A stretch of 64,000 nt of DNA, taken from Candidatus Gracilibacteria bacterium GN02-873. GTDB lineage: Bacteria; Patescibacteriota; Gracilibacteria; BD1-5; UBA2023. The notes beneath the pieces are model-generated. The model saw nothing but the letters and a program-made list of their open reading frames with translations. It ran no database searches and was not told where the DNA came from. Position numbers and translations under genes: made by a program. Below, one piece after another: positions 1-10,563 of this stretch (positions are counted from its first letter, which is position 1; every line of letters begins with the position of its first letter). The stretch covers positions 619,335 through 683,334 of the forward strand of contig MORC01000001.1 in the NCBI GenBank assembly GCA_003260345.1, written 5' to 3'.

Positions 1-1
1 A

Positions 2-73
2 AACGCAAAAATGCCAAAAGAAATCCCACCACATGTAGCCAAAATGATCGAGGCCATCAAATACGAACTCTAA
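2..73 (+). CDS. C-terminal tail of a gene entering from the left
   Basis: An open frame runs from the window edge to a TAA at 71-73 and encodes 23 residues ending in IEAIKYEL. The body of the gene is outside the window, so the family cannot be named. A promoter for the next gene begins right after its stop, so it is the last gene of its unit. Confidence 0.45.
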   Translation, partial: NAKMPKEIPPHVAKMIEAIKYEL

Positions 74-87
74 AAAATCACGAAAAT

Positions 88-115
88 TTGCTTTTTACAA
101 AAAATATGCTATAAT
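88..115 (+). promoter_or_regulatory. promoter of the 136-812 gene pair
   Basis: TTGCTT (88-93) is followed after 16 bases by TATAAT (110-115). A TG at 107-108 makes an extended -10. The predicted transcript begins about 15 bases before the ATG at 136. This is inference from the sigma70-type consensus. Confidence 0.6.
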
Positions 116-135
116 AATGAAAATTTATTCTCAAT

Positions 136-426
136 ATGGCTTCGCTCAACACTCAAAAACATCATACTGATCTCGAAATTTCAGAAACACAAGAAAATTT
201 TTCACTCAAAAATTTGAATGAAAAAATTCAAATGGCAGAAAAAAATCTAGAAAATTATAGTCCCAAAATTCGTGAAATTTTTTCAGAAATTGTTACAAAA
301 ATCAATTTGCTTCAAGAAAATAATCAAAATATTCCGACGGCTTTGACAAAATTTTTGGAAAATATTGCACAAAAAACGCAACCAACAGCAATTTCGATGG
401 ACACCATCGCGAGCATTATTTCGTAA
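136..426 (+). CDS. hypothetical protein, 96 aa, helical
   Basis: The frame uses ATG 136 and ends in TAA. The product is charged and rich in Lys, Glu and Asn, probably mostly alpha-helical, with no signal peptide or membrane segment. I do not recognise a family. It is followed after about a dozen bases by another small helical protein, so the two probably share the promoter at 88-115 and the terminator at 811-837. Confidence 0.6.
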   Translation: MASLNTQKHHTDLEISETQENFSLKNLNEKIQMAEKNLENYSPKIREIFSEIVTKINLLQENNQNIPTALTKFLENIAQKTQPTAISMDTIASIIS

Positions 427-437
427 AATTGGCTTTC

Positions 438-812
438 ATGACGAATTCACAACTTCGTACACTTCTCGATCGAGCTCCGCTTTGTGATGAGGATAAGCAC
501 AATGTTTTTGTGATTTTTAGTGCGTTGCCAGATGAGCGAAAAATTCATATTTTGAATCACTGGGAAAAATATGTTGCCAAGCTAATTTTGGAGCGCCACA
601 AGCGCTATGCAGAAGATGAAAAAGAACTGCTCGCAACACTCAAACAAATGGATACTTTGCTAGACGAGGCGATTGCTCGTCAAAATGAAAAAAATCAGCA
701 AAAACGCCAGATGAAAAAAATTATTCGTGAAGAACTGGATTCCGCGGTTCAATACGAAAATATGCAAAAAGATCGTATTATTCACTCGATTGGAAATTTT
801 CCTTCACAATAG
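438..812 (+). CDS. hypothetical protein, 124 aa, coiled-coil tendency
   Basis: I start it at ATG 438; an in-frame TTG at 429 would add three residues. It ends in TAG. The middle is rich in Glu, Lys and Leu (around ERHKRYAEDEKELLATLKQM), suggesting a long helix or coiled coil. No family is recognised. It is the second gene of a two-gene unit closed by a strong hairpin terminator that begins inside its stop codon. Confidence 0.6.
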   Translation: MTNSQLRTLLDRAPLCDEDKHNVFVIFSALPDERKIHILNHWEKYVAKLILERHKRYAEDEKELLATLKQMDTLLDEAIARQNEKNQQKRQMKKIIREELDSAVQYENMQKDRIIHSIGNFPSQ

Positions 813-837
813 CGCCTTACTGGCGCTTTTTATTTTT
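811..837 (+). terminator. rho-independent terminator
   Basis: AGCGCC (811-816), loop TTACT, GGCGCT (822-827), then a T-rich run. It overlaps the stop codon of the 438-812 gene. Confidence 0.85.
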
Positions 838-903
838 GTAAAAATAATTAGAAAATAGGAAAAATATTTTGCAAGGCCAATTTTGAAAAAAACCCGAAAA
901 AAA

Positions 904-932
904 TTGCGAAAAGAAAATTTTTTTGTTATAAT
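904..932 (+). promoter_or_regulatory. promoter for the MFS transporter gene
   Basis: TTGCGA (904-909), a 17-base spacer, and TATAAT (927-932). It gives a leader of about 70 nt before the ATG at 1012, which contains the terminator-like hairpin at 985-1003. Confidence 0.65.
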
Positions 933-984
933 TTTTCTAGTTTCTTGGTCAGAAATTTTTCGTAGAAAGGTTATCCCTAACAAT

Positions 985-1003
985 AAAAGCCTTCGGGCTT
1001 TTT
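985..1003 (+). promoter_or_regulatory. terminator-like hairpin in the transporter leader (possible attenuator)
   Basis: AAAAGCC (985-991), a TTCG tetraloop, then GGCTTTT (996-1002) and a T run lie between the promoter at 904-932 and the ATG at 1012. A terminator between a promoter and its own gene suggests attenuation. No alternative antiterminator pairing is obvious to me. Confidence 0.5.
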
Positions 1004-1011
1004 CAGATTTT

Positions 1012-2535
1012 ATGTCAAATATTGATAATACCGTCGTCATCACTGCCGTCCCTTCTCTGAGCGGCCACAAGCTGAAAAATTTTTATTTTACCAATGTTTT
1101 TCAGGGCTTTGCGTGGATGCTTTTTCATTTCTCGATTGTCTATTTTTTCACTGCAATTCTTGATAATCTGGCGCTCGTCGGAATATTTTTGGGGTTTTCA
1201 AATTTTGTCTCATTTTTGCTGGATATTCCGCTCGGAATTTTACAACGCTATATTTCTACAAAACGATTTTTCGTAATTGGCGTGATTTCACAACTTATCG
1301 CGATTGGAATTTTATTCATGCTGATCTCACAAGCATTTGGCGTGATTCAAAGTCTCGGCGATGCGCTCACAGGGGATAAACTCAAGGCAGTGAGTGATTG
1401 GTTTTTTGGAAGCGCAATTCACTGGGTTGGGCTTCTCATTGCCGCATTTTGTTATGGTCTCACAAAAGAACTTAACGAAGTGAGTACTTTTGGATATATT
1501 CTGTCCAATTCAAGCCCAACAGAATATGGTGTAATTCTCTCGCGAAGTAATATTACCTTTGGAATCGGATCGGTCGCTGGTCTCGTGCTTTCTGGTGTGA
1601 TTTTGAGCCTTGGAAATGTAATGGCGTTGATTTTTTTAGGGGTAATTATTTTTGGACTTTTGATGTTTACAATCAGATTTTTTGATAACGATCGTGATTC
1701 AATTTCGATGGAAGATATCAAAGAATTTACGATTTCTGTTAAAAAACTGAACGCTGAAAATATTAAAGAAAAACTTTCCCAGACGATCAATGCAGCAGAA
1801 TTGCAAAAAGTTGTCACCAATACAAAATATCTTTTTCTCAAACCAAAGCAGAAAAAAGCAAAAAATGAAAAAATTCCATGGGGCGATATTATGGTTGCCA
1901 CGAAAAAAGAATTTGGAATTATTTGGGAAATTATTTCTGCAACGCCAATGCATTATGGGCTGATTTGGGGACTTATTCTTGTGCTGATTTTCGGATTTTG
2001 GGACACCTTTGCATCAAGTTTCTTGATTGATTATTTGGATGCCATCAAACCAGGATTTGGATATATTTTGCTCGCAGCAATCGGAATCCCAGGGATTGTT
2101 TTGCAGGAAGTTGCTATCAAACTCGGACAAAAAATTGGTGATAAAAATATCGGTCTCGTTGGGTTAGCTTTGTCGGGTGGATCACTTCTCGTTATGGGAA
2201 TTATGGCGATTGGCGAGCCACCTTCCGCGATGTCAATTATCCTCGTAGCACTCATAAATAGTCTTGGATATGCGTGTGGGATGGCAATCGGGCAAAATGC
2301 TTTTTTGGATATTTATAATCGCACTTATGCGGATCATGAAAATCTCAAAGAAATCGATGCCAATGCCTCTGCTGGACCAATGAAAGTGATTCAAAATCTC
2401 GCCAATGTCGTCGGGCTCACACTCGGAGGAATCCTCCTTGTCGCAGGATTCAGCGTATTTTTCTTCATCTTTGCGATTGTGATTATCGCAACGCTCGTCT
2501 GGACGATTATGAAACGAAAAGAAATCAATGTTTAA
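1012..2535 (+). CDS. major facilitator superfamily transporter
   Basis: A 507-residue hydrophobic protein with about 12 predicted membrane segments in two bundles. A soluble central loop (roughly residues 225-300, rich in Lys, Glu and Asn) separates them, as in MFS permeases. The substrate cannot be told. I start at ATG 1012 because the frame upstream runs through the promoter and hairpin. No in-frame TGA. A terminator shared with the converging priA-like gene follows directly. An efflux or nucleoside-type permease is possible, but no signature residues decide it. Confidence 0.75.
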   Translation: MSNIDNTVVITAVPSLSGHKLKNFYFTNVFQGFAWMLFHFSIVYFFTAILDNLALVGIFLGFSNFVSFLLDIPLGILQRYISTKRFFVIGVISQLIAIGILFMLISQAFGVIQSLGDALTGDKLKAVSDWFFGSAIHWVGLLIAAFCYGLTKELNEVSTFGYILSNSSPTEYGVILSRSNITFGIGSVAGLVLSGVILSLGNVMALIFLGVIIFGLLMFTIRFFDNDRDSISMEDIKEFTISVKKLNAENIKEKLSQTINAAELQKVVTNTKYLFLKPKQKKAKNEKIPWGDIMVATKKEFGIIWEIISATPMHYGLIWGLILVLIFGFWDTFASSFLIDYLDAIKPGFGYILLAAIGIPGIVLQEVAIKLGQKIGDKNIGLVGLALSGGSLLVMGIMAIGEPPSAMSIILVALINSLGYACGMAIGQNAFLDIYNRTYADHENLKEIDANASAGPMKVIQNLANVVGLTLGGILLVAGFSVFFFIFAIVIIATLVWTIMKRKEINV

Positions 2536-2561
2536 AAAAATCCCCAAAAGGGGATTTTTTA
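2536..2561. terminator. bidirectional terminator between converging genes
   Basis: AAAAATCCCC (2536-2545), loop AAAA, GGGGATTTTT (2550-2559). A and T tracts on both sides suit both the transporter (+) and the priA-like gene (-), whose stop overlaps the hairpin. Confidence 0.85.
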
Positions 2562-3536
2562 GTGCCACTCAACAGAAATATATCGACTTTTTACAATGGT
2601 TGCAGACAATTTTTCCAAAACATCAGAAACATTGCGTCCCTTGAGAATGATTTTTTGCATCCATTCGCCGTGAGACTTTTCCCAAATATCGCGGTCAAAT
2701 GCAAAAAAAGTTTCCGACAAATCAGCTGACTGAATACGTTCCACAAGGCCGGAAATCATATTTTGAACCATTTCTTTTTTGGTGTGATGCACACGAATCG
2801 TCACAAAATCCACATATGGCGGATACGAAAAATTTTTTCGTTCCGTTTTGAGAATTTCCAAAAAATTACGAAAATTTTCAAAAACAATAGCTTGCAAAAT
2901 ACGGTTTTCTGGAGAAAAAGTCTGAATATAAAGCGGAATCTGCTGTTTCTTGATATACGCAATCTGTGCGTACAATTCCTCTTCCATATCATACGCTGGA
3001 ATCGAAGAATTGAGTTCAAAAAGCGCAAAAATCACCGCACCAATGCGGTCGTCTACAATCAATGATCCAAGATTGGTAGATAAAATCACATCAGATTTTT
3101 CGAGAATATTTGGAATTTCGGAATTTTTTTTGATATGATCAGAGCTAATAATCCCGACTGAAATGTTCATTTTTTTTTCCAAAATATGAGCCACTTGTTC
3201 GATTCCAACACCAACAGTTGAAAAATGCGCGCCGTGACAATTCGGACATTCAAGCGAAATTTCCTCAACCATACTGCACTGATGACAAATAAGGCGTTTT
3301 CGTGGAAAAGTGTGATACGAAAAAGCAATATCGCAATTTGGGCATTTTTCAAAAAAACCACAATCCTGACAAATCCACGCGCTTGCTGAGCCACGGCGAT
3401 TATAAAAAATCAGTGTTTTTTTGGAATTATTATAATTATTTTGAATAATTTCGCACATTTTTGGTGTGACGCAACCAGCTTCTATCGGAACATTTCCCAG
3501 CGGAATAATCTCGATAAATGCATTATTTGAGCTCAT
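2559..3536 (-). CDS. priA: PriA-like protein, zinc-binding and C-terminal helicase half only
   Basis: The 325-residue product matches the second half of the primosomal helicase PriA: NRRG, then paired cysteines (CQDC, CPNC, CHQC, CPNC) that bind two zinc ions in the family, then the C-terminal region with SYPPY. PriA normally has about 700 residues and restarts stalled replication forks. The N-terminal DNA-binding domains and the first RecA lobe with Walker A are absent, and no in-frame extension supplies them because the start lies inside nrdR (14-nt overlap). It may act with a separate partner or have another role. It is the last gene of the 9339-to-2559 minus-strand run. Confidence 0.75.
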   Translation of the reverse strand: MSSNNAFIEIIPLGNVPIEAGCVTPKMCEIIQNNYNNSKKTLIFYNRRGSASAWICQDCGFFEKCPNCDIAFSYHTFPRKRLICHQCSMVEEISLECPNCHGAHFSTVGVGIEQVAHILEKKMNISVGIISSDHIKKNSEIPNILEKSDVILSTNLGSLIVDDRIGAVIFALFELNSSIPAYDMEEELYAQIAYIKKQQIPLYIQTFSPENRILQAIVFENFRNFLEILKTERKNFSYPPYVDFVTIRVHHTKKEMVQNMISGLVERIQSADLSETFFAFDRDIWEKSHGEWMQKIILKGRNVSDVLEKLSATIVKSRYISVEWH

Positions 3537-3969
3537 CTTGCAAGAATTTTATAAATCCTTCTACATCATCGTGATTGTGATAAATTGAAGCATATCGCAA
3601 AAACGCCACCTCATCAAAATCTCGAAGTTTTCGCAAAATATCACGCCCAATTCGCTTGGAAGTAATTCCCTGCTTGTTTTGTGCCCATTCATTTTCGAGC
3701 GCATTGATAGCGTCCTCGAGTTTTTCTGGATCAAATTCTCGCTTTGTAAGGGCTTTTCGCATCGAATTCATCACCTTCGTTCGATTATATGGCTCCATTT
3801 CCCCGGACGCTTTTGTAACCATAAACGACACGAATTCTAGGCGTTCAAAAGTTGTAAAACGCGCGCCACATTTTTCACATTCTCTACGGCGACGAATCGC
3901 CTTTCCATCCTCGGTCGTGCGCGAATCAATGACGCGCGTATCGAGATTTCGGCATTTTGGACATTTCAT
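3523..3969 (-). CDS. nrdR: transcriptional repressor NrdR
   Basis: The 148-residue product has the NrdR layout: an N-terminal zinc ribbon with CPKC and CEKC pairs (residues 3-6 and about 31-34), followed by an ATP-cone. The family binds NrdR boxes upstream of ribonucleotide reductase genes and senses ATP/dATP. Length is normal for the family and there is no in-frame TGA. It starts 9 nt after the alpha-2-macroglobulin stop and overlaps the priA-like gene by 14 nt, so the three may be cotranscribed. No ribonucleotide reductase gene is in the window. Confidence 0.93.
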   Translation of the reverse strand: MKCPKCRNLDTRVIDSRTTEDGKAIRRRRECEKCGARFTTFERLEFVSFMVTKASGEMEPYNRTKVMNSMRKALTKREFDPEKLEDAINALENEWAQNKQGITSKRIGRDILRKLRDFDEVAFLRYASIYHNHDDVEGFIKFLQDELK

Positions 3970-3978
3970 ACAATAAAA

Positions 3979-6900
3979 TTATTTAACATGGAAATAATGA
4001 TGAGAATTATTCGCAAAAAATTCTCTATCTTCTATAAAATACACAAAATTTGCAGGAAGTAAATAGCTACCGCGCATTTTTGGTCGAAAATAGTATGAAT
4101 ATGAAAATTTTGTATCGCCTTGTCAGCCGTTTTTTTCAACCAAAATCGCATTTTTCTGGAAATTTATTTTTGCAAAATCCCATTTAAAAATTTTTCACAA
4201 AAAATCTTTTGGGCGTTCAGCCGGAAAGAAAATTTCCGCGCCAGCAAGCGGAGAAATCTTGGTAATGAGATTTTTCCATTTTTTATCATAAGTATCCGTC
4301 ACAGAAACCTCAATTGTCGCTTTATAAAGCGCATCTTGTTCCAAATAATTATCCGAAATTTCTTCACGAAGCCGATATTCGCCATTCTCATCCAATCCAG
4401 CCTCCTCAAAAATTTGCTCAATTTTCTGGGAAATTTTCAAATATTCAGAATCCTGCGCCGGAAAAAGCGCGGGCGCTTCCAAGACATTTTTTTCACGAAT
4501 TTCGTAAAAAATAGGAGTTTTGGAGTCAGTTTTGAGTGTGAGAATATCAGCAATTTTTGCGCGCGATATTTCCCAAGAAATACGATTTTTTGGCTTTGTA
4601 ATCACATCTTCTCCAGATATTTTTTCAGAAGAAAATTTGATTTTAGTATCAGAAAAATCCGTTTTTTTCGCATGAGCAATCGCAAGCTCAGTCAAAAGTA
4701 AATTCTGGTGAATTGACTGAGCACCTTCAGAGGCTTTAAGCACGTATGCCTGAATAAGGCGCATTGCCTCGTCCAATTTTCACGTTTCGAGATACATTCT
4801 GGTAGTAATCACAATGCGCTCAAATGGAGAATTTGGAATCGGTGCATCAGCGTCATTATTATCAGCAAAATGCTGAATTTCTTGTAATATTCGGTCAGGA
4901 ATTTTCTGATTCTTTGCCAGTAAAATATCTGCATATATAAACGCATTTTCTCAACGAATAGCTTGTATATCAAGATTATTCCAAAAATTTTCGTCGCGTT
5001 TGGTTTCGAGCAAAATCTGGATCAAGAAAATCTTGAGCTGTTCAGAAAGATTTTTCTCAGCGATTTTTTCTGAAAAATTTTCCTCAAAAAATTGTTTGAC
5101 AAAATTTAATTTTTCGACAGGAATTTTGGCACGATTTTTAGCAAGATAAGCGACCAATTCGATAATTTCAAGATTTTTTTCTGAAGAATTTTTCGTTGTA
5201 AGGAAAGCGGAATTTTGATTGAAAAAATTTTCCAAATCTCGAGAAAGCTCATCAGAATCAATAAAACTGGAAAATCTTTCAGTATTCGCAATCTGCTGAC
5301 GTGCCAATAAGTCTTGCAAAATCTGTACAGAATCAGCTTTCGAAGAATTTTTCAAATCCTCAATAATTCGTGGCAACAAAATGGACAAATCCGAACCAAC
5401 AACAATTTGAATCTGTGATTTTTCCTTATCATAGAGCGAGCTTTCGAATAATTTTATGTCCGTCGTTCCAGAAAATGCACCAAGTGTCGTGCGTGTGAGT
5501 CCCATAGTCGGAACTTTTTCAACATGAAGGCTTCATGTAATAGTTTGCAAAATATCATTCTCCTGAGAAAGTGAGACTTTGTACGAAATTTCACCATTCC
5601 AGTCAGATGGAAATCGTGGAGAAATACTCAAATTTTCCCATTTTCCAATATTCAAAATCAAAGAACCTGTATAAATTTGAGAGTTTTTTTGGTGCATAAA
5701 CTCCAGTTTTACATCCACAAATCGAATTGTATTGGTCAAATTTTTGGCTTGTAATAAAATTTCTGGACGATCTCACACAAAAATTTTTCCCGGAATCTGG
5801 GCTTGTAAATCAAATTTTTTTTGTACAGAAAATCGTTTTGAATTCTGGATGATTTTACCATCTTTCGTATGAGCAATAGTCCTTATGGTATACTTTTTAT
5901 TATCATCAGGAAGAGAAAAATCAATTTTTATTTTTCCATTTTTATCAGTCAAAATTGATGGAAAAAATGCAATATTTTTTCTAAAATTTTGTGAAATCTC
6001 TGCATTTTGTAGAGGAATTGCAGAAATATTTTTCTGAAAAATATTGCCAAAAAACGAAATATTCATCGGATTATTTTCCGTAAAAATATTTTTGGTATCA
6101 ATCTCTGAAAAATGTTCGCCCTCAAAAATCTCTATCATCACACTCGCGTGTATCGGTTTATTTTCCTTATCCATGACAGCAATTTCAACAGAATTAGCAG
6201 TACCCGTGAGTGTATTTTCAAGACCAGTAATCTCTATTTTTTCACTTACTTGTGAGGAGTTAGGTGGCAATATTTTTTGCGCGAAATATGATTTTTTATC
6301 TCCATCCAGTGCAAGAACATTCAGAATTCTCGAATTATTTTTATCGAGTAAAAATTCTCGGTGAGTTATATTCTTTGAAACTGGAAGCACCTCAGAAATG
6401 ATTTTATTATTTTGTACAGACGAACAAAATAATTGCCCAGAAGCTTTCGGAGTTACAACAAAAATATCAGCTTTATTATCGCGATAATTAGCAAAAATTT
6501 CAAGATTATTTAAAATCACTGGTTCGTTTGACTGAATCAAAAATTTTCTCTCTGCAATCGTATTTTCTGGTGCTAAAATACTCTCTGGGGTTATCGGAAG
6601 AATACGAATGGTAAAAATACCACCAGATAATTCAGAATTATCAATAATTACTTCACGCGCATCAATAATGTCAGATTTTACCATATTTTGAGCCGAATCC
6701 AATATTTCATAGCGATATTTATTTTTCATTGAGTCTGACCAAATATCAGCATCAATGCGAAATGCAATATTTTCTTTTTCTTTTAAAACCTCATTTTCAA
6801 GTGAAAAATTTGGAGTAATAGTGTCATCAAAAGTTTTTAAATTTTCAGGAATTTTAACAATATTTTTAGCGGTTTTTTCTGAAATAATCTTTCCCGTTTT

Positions 6901-9339
6901 CGGGTCTTGAATGCGAATTTCCGCAAAATACTCTTCATCAGCATATGTGCTCTGAAAATTCAATGGCAGTGTCAAAAGGCCGACACCATCGTCCCCAATT
7001 TTCCCTTTTCATTCAGAAATCCGTTCGATAGCATCCTGTGGTTGTGAGGATTTTTTATGAAAAATTGTATATTCAAATGGAAAATTTTTCAGGCTTTTTC
7101 CAGTATCATCACTCGCGCGAACGATTAATTCAACTTGCAAATCTGCACTATACATATGCGAATAATGAAGATTTTTTTCAGAATTTACTTTCTCTTTGAG
7201 GTTTCTCGGGCTATTATTTTCGAGATTTAAAATTTTCAATTCTGGTGAAATCTGGAAAATTTGTTTTTCAGGAGCAGTAATCGTGAGATTTTTTTGAGCG
7301 ACAAGGTTTTTTTCATTCTCAGAAAAAATCTCTATCACATAATTTCCAGTCTTTGCATCACTCGAAAACTGATATTCTCATGATATCACACCAAATTCAT
7401 TTGGCTTCTGAATTGTTTCTTTCAAAATATTTTTATCAGAATCTTTGATTTGAATGCGGAAAAATTCCCCAACATCAAATGTTTGATCTTTGGTAATAAT
7501 AGCTGAAAAATTCAATGTTGTACCTAACAAAAAATCTTCGCCATTCGTAAAAATTCGTGCATTATATGGCGTTTTTTCAAGAAAATTTTCCCCAATTTTT
7601 CCTTCAAAATAGCCGAATCTTCCTTCTCATCGAGCCACCAGAAAAATTTCTTGATTTTCAAATTTTCAAGCATCAAAGCTTAAAATTCCTTGTTCGTTCG
7701 TTTTTCCTATAATACTGCCAGTAGCATATTTTTTAGCATTATTCTCATCAGTATTAATAGTGAAAATCTCAATCTCCTGATTCGAAAAAGTTTTGAGATT
7801 TTGACTATCTAGCACTCGAAGTTCAGCGACACCATTCAGCAAAACTTGCCCAACAATTTCATTTTGAGAAATAACAAAAGGCTTTGGAAGAGACATTTTC
7901 GAAAATTTGGAAATTTCATCCTGATTACGAAAAGCAAGCACATACAAACCGGGGTTTAACAAATTTTTATCAAAAATGTCAGAAAATGCAAATTCTGTAA
8001 GCATAGAACCTGCTGCCAGTGGAATTGTTGCTTTTTGGCAATTGCTCGCATGTTCAGAATTCATCGAATTATACGCTTGTGCAATTTTTTCCTCATCCCG
8101 ATTAGCATAAATTTTTGAAATCTGCGAAAATGCCTCGACATCCAAACGACAAATTTTGATCTCATATGCATCTTTTTGAGTGGAAATAGCAAAAATTTTT
8201 CCAGAAATTTCATCCGAAGAATAAAAATTTGTTTGATGATTTTTGAGCTGAAGATCCAAAAATGGCTCCGATGAGGGCGTAAAAGCGAAATTCGCAGACG
8301 CATGGCGACCATAAATATCCTCCATATCAGTCAGATGCACGGTATATTTCTTTCATTCTTGGAAATCTCCAATAAGAGAAATTGAGTTTTTTGATAAAAT
8401 AATATCATCCTCATTCAAATCAATCAATGGAGAAACGGTGATTTTTTGAAAAATTTCTTTTTTTAAATCCGAATTATCTATGAAGCCCTCCGGAACAAGC
8501 ACTGATTCGGACGAAAATTGTACTTGGGTTTTGAGATCATCTTGAGGAGTGAGCATGCTCGTCACTGCGCCCTCAAGAGAAAATTTTGGCAACGAACGAT
8601 CTACAACAAGCTGAATATCACCAGCAAATCCAGCAAGCAAGCACTGACGAGGCGTATTAGAGCTAAACTCCACTACAAAAATCTCGTAATTTTTATCATT
8701 CTTCGAAATTGTTTCAGTCTTCATGGCTGTGGTTTTTATGTATTTCCGTGCATTCCATAAACTACCCTCTTCAGAACAGGCCTCCCCTTTTGCTGGGTAA
8801 TATACATACCAAAGTATATTTTCAGAAGAAAAATTTTGATAAAATTCTTTTGGAAATTGCACCAAAAATTTCCGATCTTTTGGAAAATCCGTCGCCTCCT
8901 GTATGTGAATTTTTTGTGAATCTTGTGAAATTGTTACCGAAATATCGGACGGAAGTCGATACGCTGTCTTTTTTTGGGCGTTATATAATTCGGCTGACAA
9001 CGTAAAAATATCTCCTTCCTGTGCATTTTTTGGAGTAATTTTGACGAAACTTTCTGTAAAAAATATTTCGAAATTTTCCTGTTCAGGGTCAAGTGGAACA
9101 CCATTTTTTAGAATCGAGGAACGAATTACTTCCTCATCCAAAAGAGTTCATGGTGGAATAATTCTCGAGAGAGTTCATGGGAGATCAACTGCCACAACTA
9201 ATTCTTGTCAACGCTGATTCTGTTCTCATTCAAAAGCAAATCAAAGCGTATCGGAAGCAAGTCTATAAGCAAAAACCCCCAATCCGATCGCCAAGGTGCT
9301 CAAAAAAATAAGCAAAAATATTTGAGAAAAATTTTTCAT
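3979..9339 (-). CDS. bacterial alpha-2-macroglobulin-like protein (1786 aa, 16 TGA-coded glycines)
   Basis: With TGA read as Gly, one frame runs from ATG 9337-9339 to TAA 3979-3981. An N-terminal hydrophobic segment (about residues 5-26) is a signal peptide or membrane anchor. Macroglobulin beta domains follow, then the A2M core (near residue 1130, FDLQAQIPGKIFVGDRPEI), and an ending typical of bacterial A2Ms (PKMRGSYLLPA). Bacterial A2Ms trap proteases in the periplasm or at the cell surface. The thioester motif (CxEQ) is missing: the expected region, near residue 1310, has GSDLSILLPRIIEDL and no YPYGC.EQ. It is therefore a thioester-less type. It heads a minus-strand run with nrdR and the priA-like gene. 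Confidence 0.88.
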
Positions 9340-9483
9340 AAGAATACCCACATTAGTATAACAAATGTGCTCAATAATTGGAAAATAATATTTATATTTT
9401 AATATTTTTTGTGTTTTTTTCAATATTTTTTTGATTTTTGAAAAAAATTTGTGATTTGACAAAATTTTTATATCATCAAGTGT

Positions 9484-10533
9484 ATGAATAATTTATTTTG
9501 AGCATTTCCGTGGCAAGAAATAATTGATTGGTACGAAAAAAATGGTCGCCATGATTTACCTTGGCGAAACTATAATCAATCCGAAAAATCTCTTGTCTAT
9601 CAAGTGTGGATTTCGGAAATTTTATTGCAACAAACACAGGCCGAGCGAGTCATCCCATTTTTTCAAAGAATCTTGCAAAAATTCCGCAATATCAAGGCAC
9701 TGGCCAGAGCAACATATGACGAATTTTTCCCATATTATCAAGGAATGTGATACTATTCTCGTGCACGAAATATTCTGAAAACTGCACAAATAGTAACACA
9801 AAATTTTGAAGAAATTTTTCCAAAAGACAAAGCAGAACTCAAAAAACTGCCAGGTATTGGCGAATACACTAGTTCGGCAATTTTAGCTTTCTGATACGGA
9901 AAACCCTTTCTCGCGTGGGATACGAATCTTGAAAAATTTTTCGCAGGATATTTTCTTGGGAATCGTCAAGAAAAATTGACGATAGAGCAAAAAAATGACA
10001 TCAATCAAAGTTTTGAAAATTTCATAAAAAAATTGGCGCCATCATATCAAAAATATCTCATTCGTGCAATCAATAACGGATTGATGGATTTTTCAAGAAT
10101 GATTGATAGTCGCTCAATTGACGAAAAATATTGGGAAAATTATCCGATTAAATCAGGAAAACGTTTCGAAACTCGTGGCACGCAAGAAATTTTAACGCAA
10201 AAGCCAAAAGAAAATTTTCCCGTTCCTGATGCAAAAATTGTTGTTGTTCTTCATGAGAATCATCAAAAATATTTCTCACAAAATAGCGATAATTTTGAGC
10301 CCATGATTCTCAATCCATCAGAAAACCGAAACACTCGCGAATATGTCAAAAATTTTTTCAGAGAAAATTTTCACTTGGAAGTTTCTGTGAGGCCAGTTCA
10401 CAAAAAATGGTTTTCTCAAAAAGAGGAGCCGTTTGTGGCAGTGAATGTTCAAATTCAAACCGGAAAACACAATTTCACAGAATTTAGTAAGCCAAACGCA
10501 ATACAATTTTTAAAAAAATTTTATGAGCAATAA
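9484..10533 (+). CDS. mutY: A/G-specific adenine glycosylase MutY, iron-sulfur-less
   Basis: A 349-residue frame (ATG 9484, TAA; several TGA glycines) has the MutY layout. SEILLQQTQ carries the catalytic Glu (residue 45), LPGIGEYTSSAI is the helix-hairpin-helix, WDTN supplies the catalytic Asp (146), and a Nudix-like C-terminal domain that reads 8-oxoG in the family follows. MutY removes adenine mispaired with 8-oxoguanine. The four cysteines of the usual 4Fe-4S loop are absent: after LMDFSRMIDSRS there is no Cys, and I see none in the whole protein. It is divergent from the alpha-2-macroglobulin gene and converges on ftsH. Confidence 0.88.
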
Positions 10534-10563
10534 AAAAACCTCCCTAAAATGGGAGATTTTTTA
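10534..10563. terminator. bidirectional terminator between mutY and ftsH
   Basis: CTCCC (10540-10544), loop TAAAAT, GGGAG (10551-10555), with an A tract before and a T tract after. It suits mutY (+) and ftsH (-). Confidence 0.8.
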
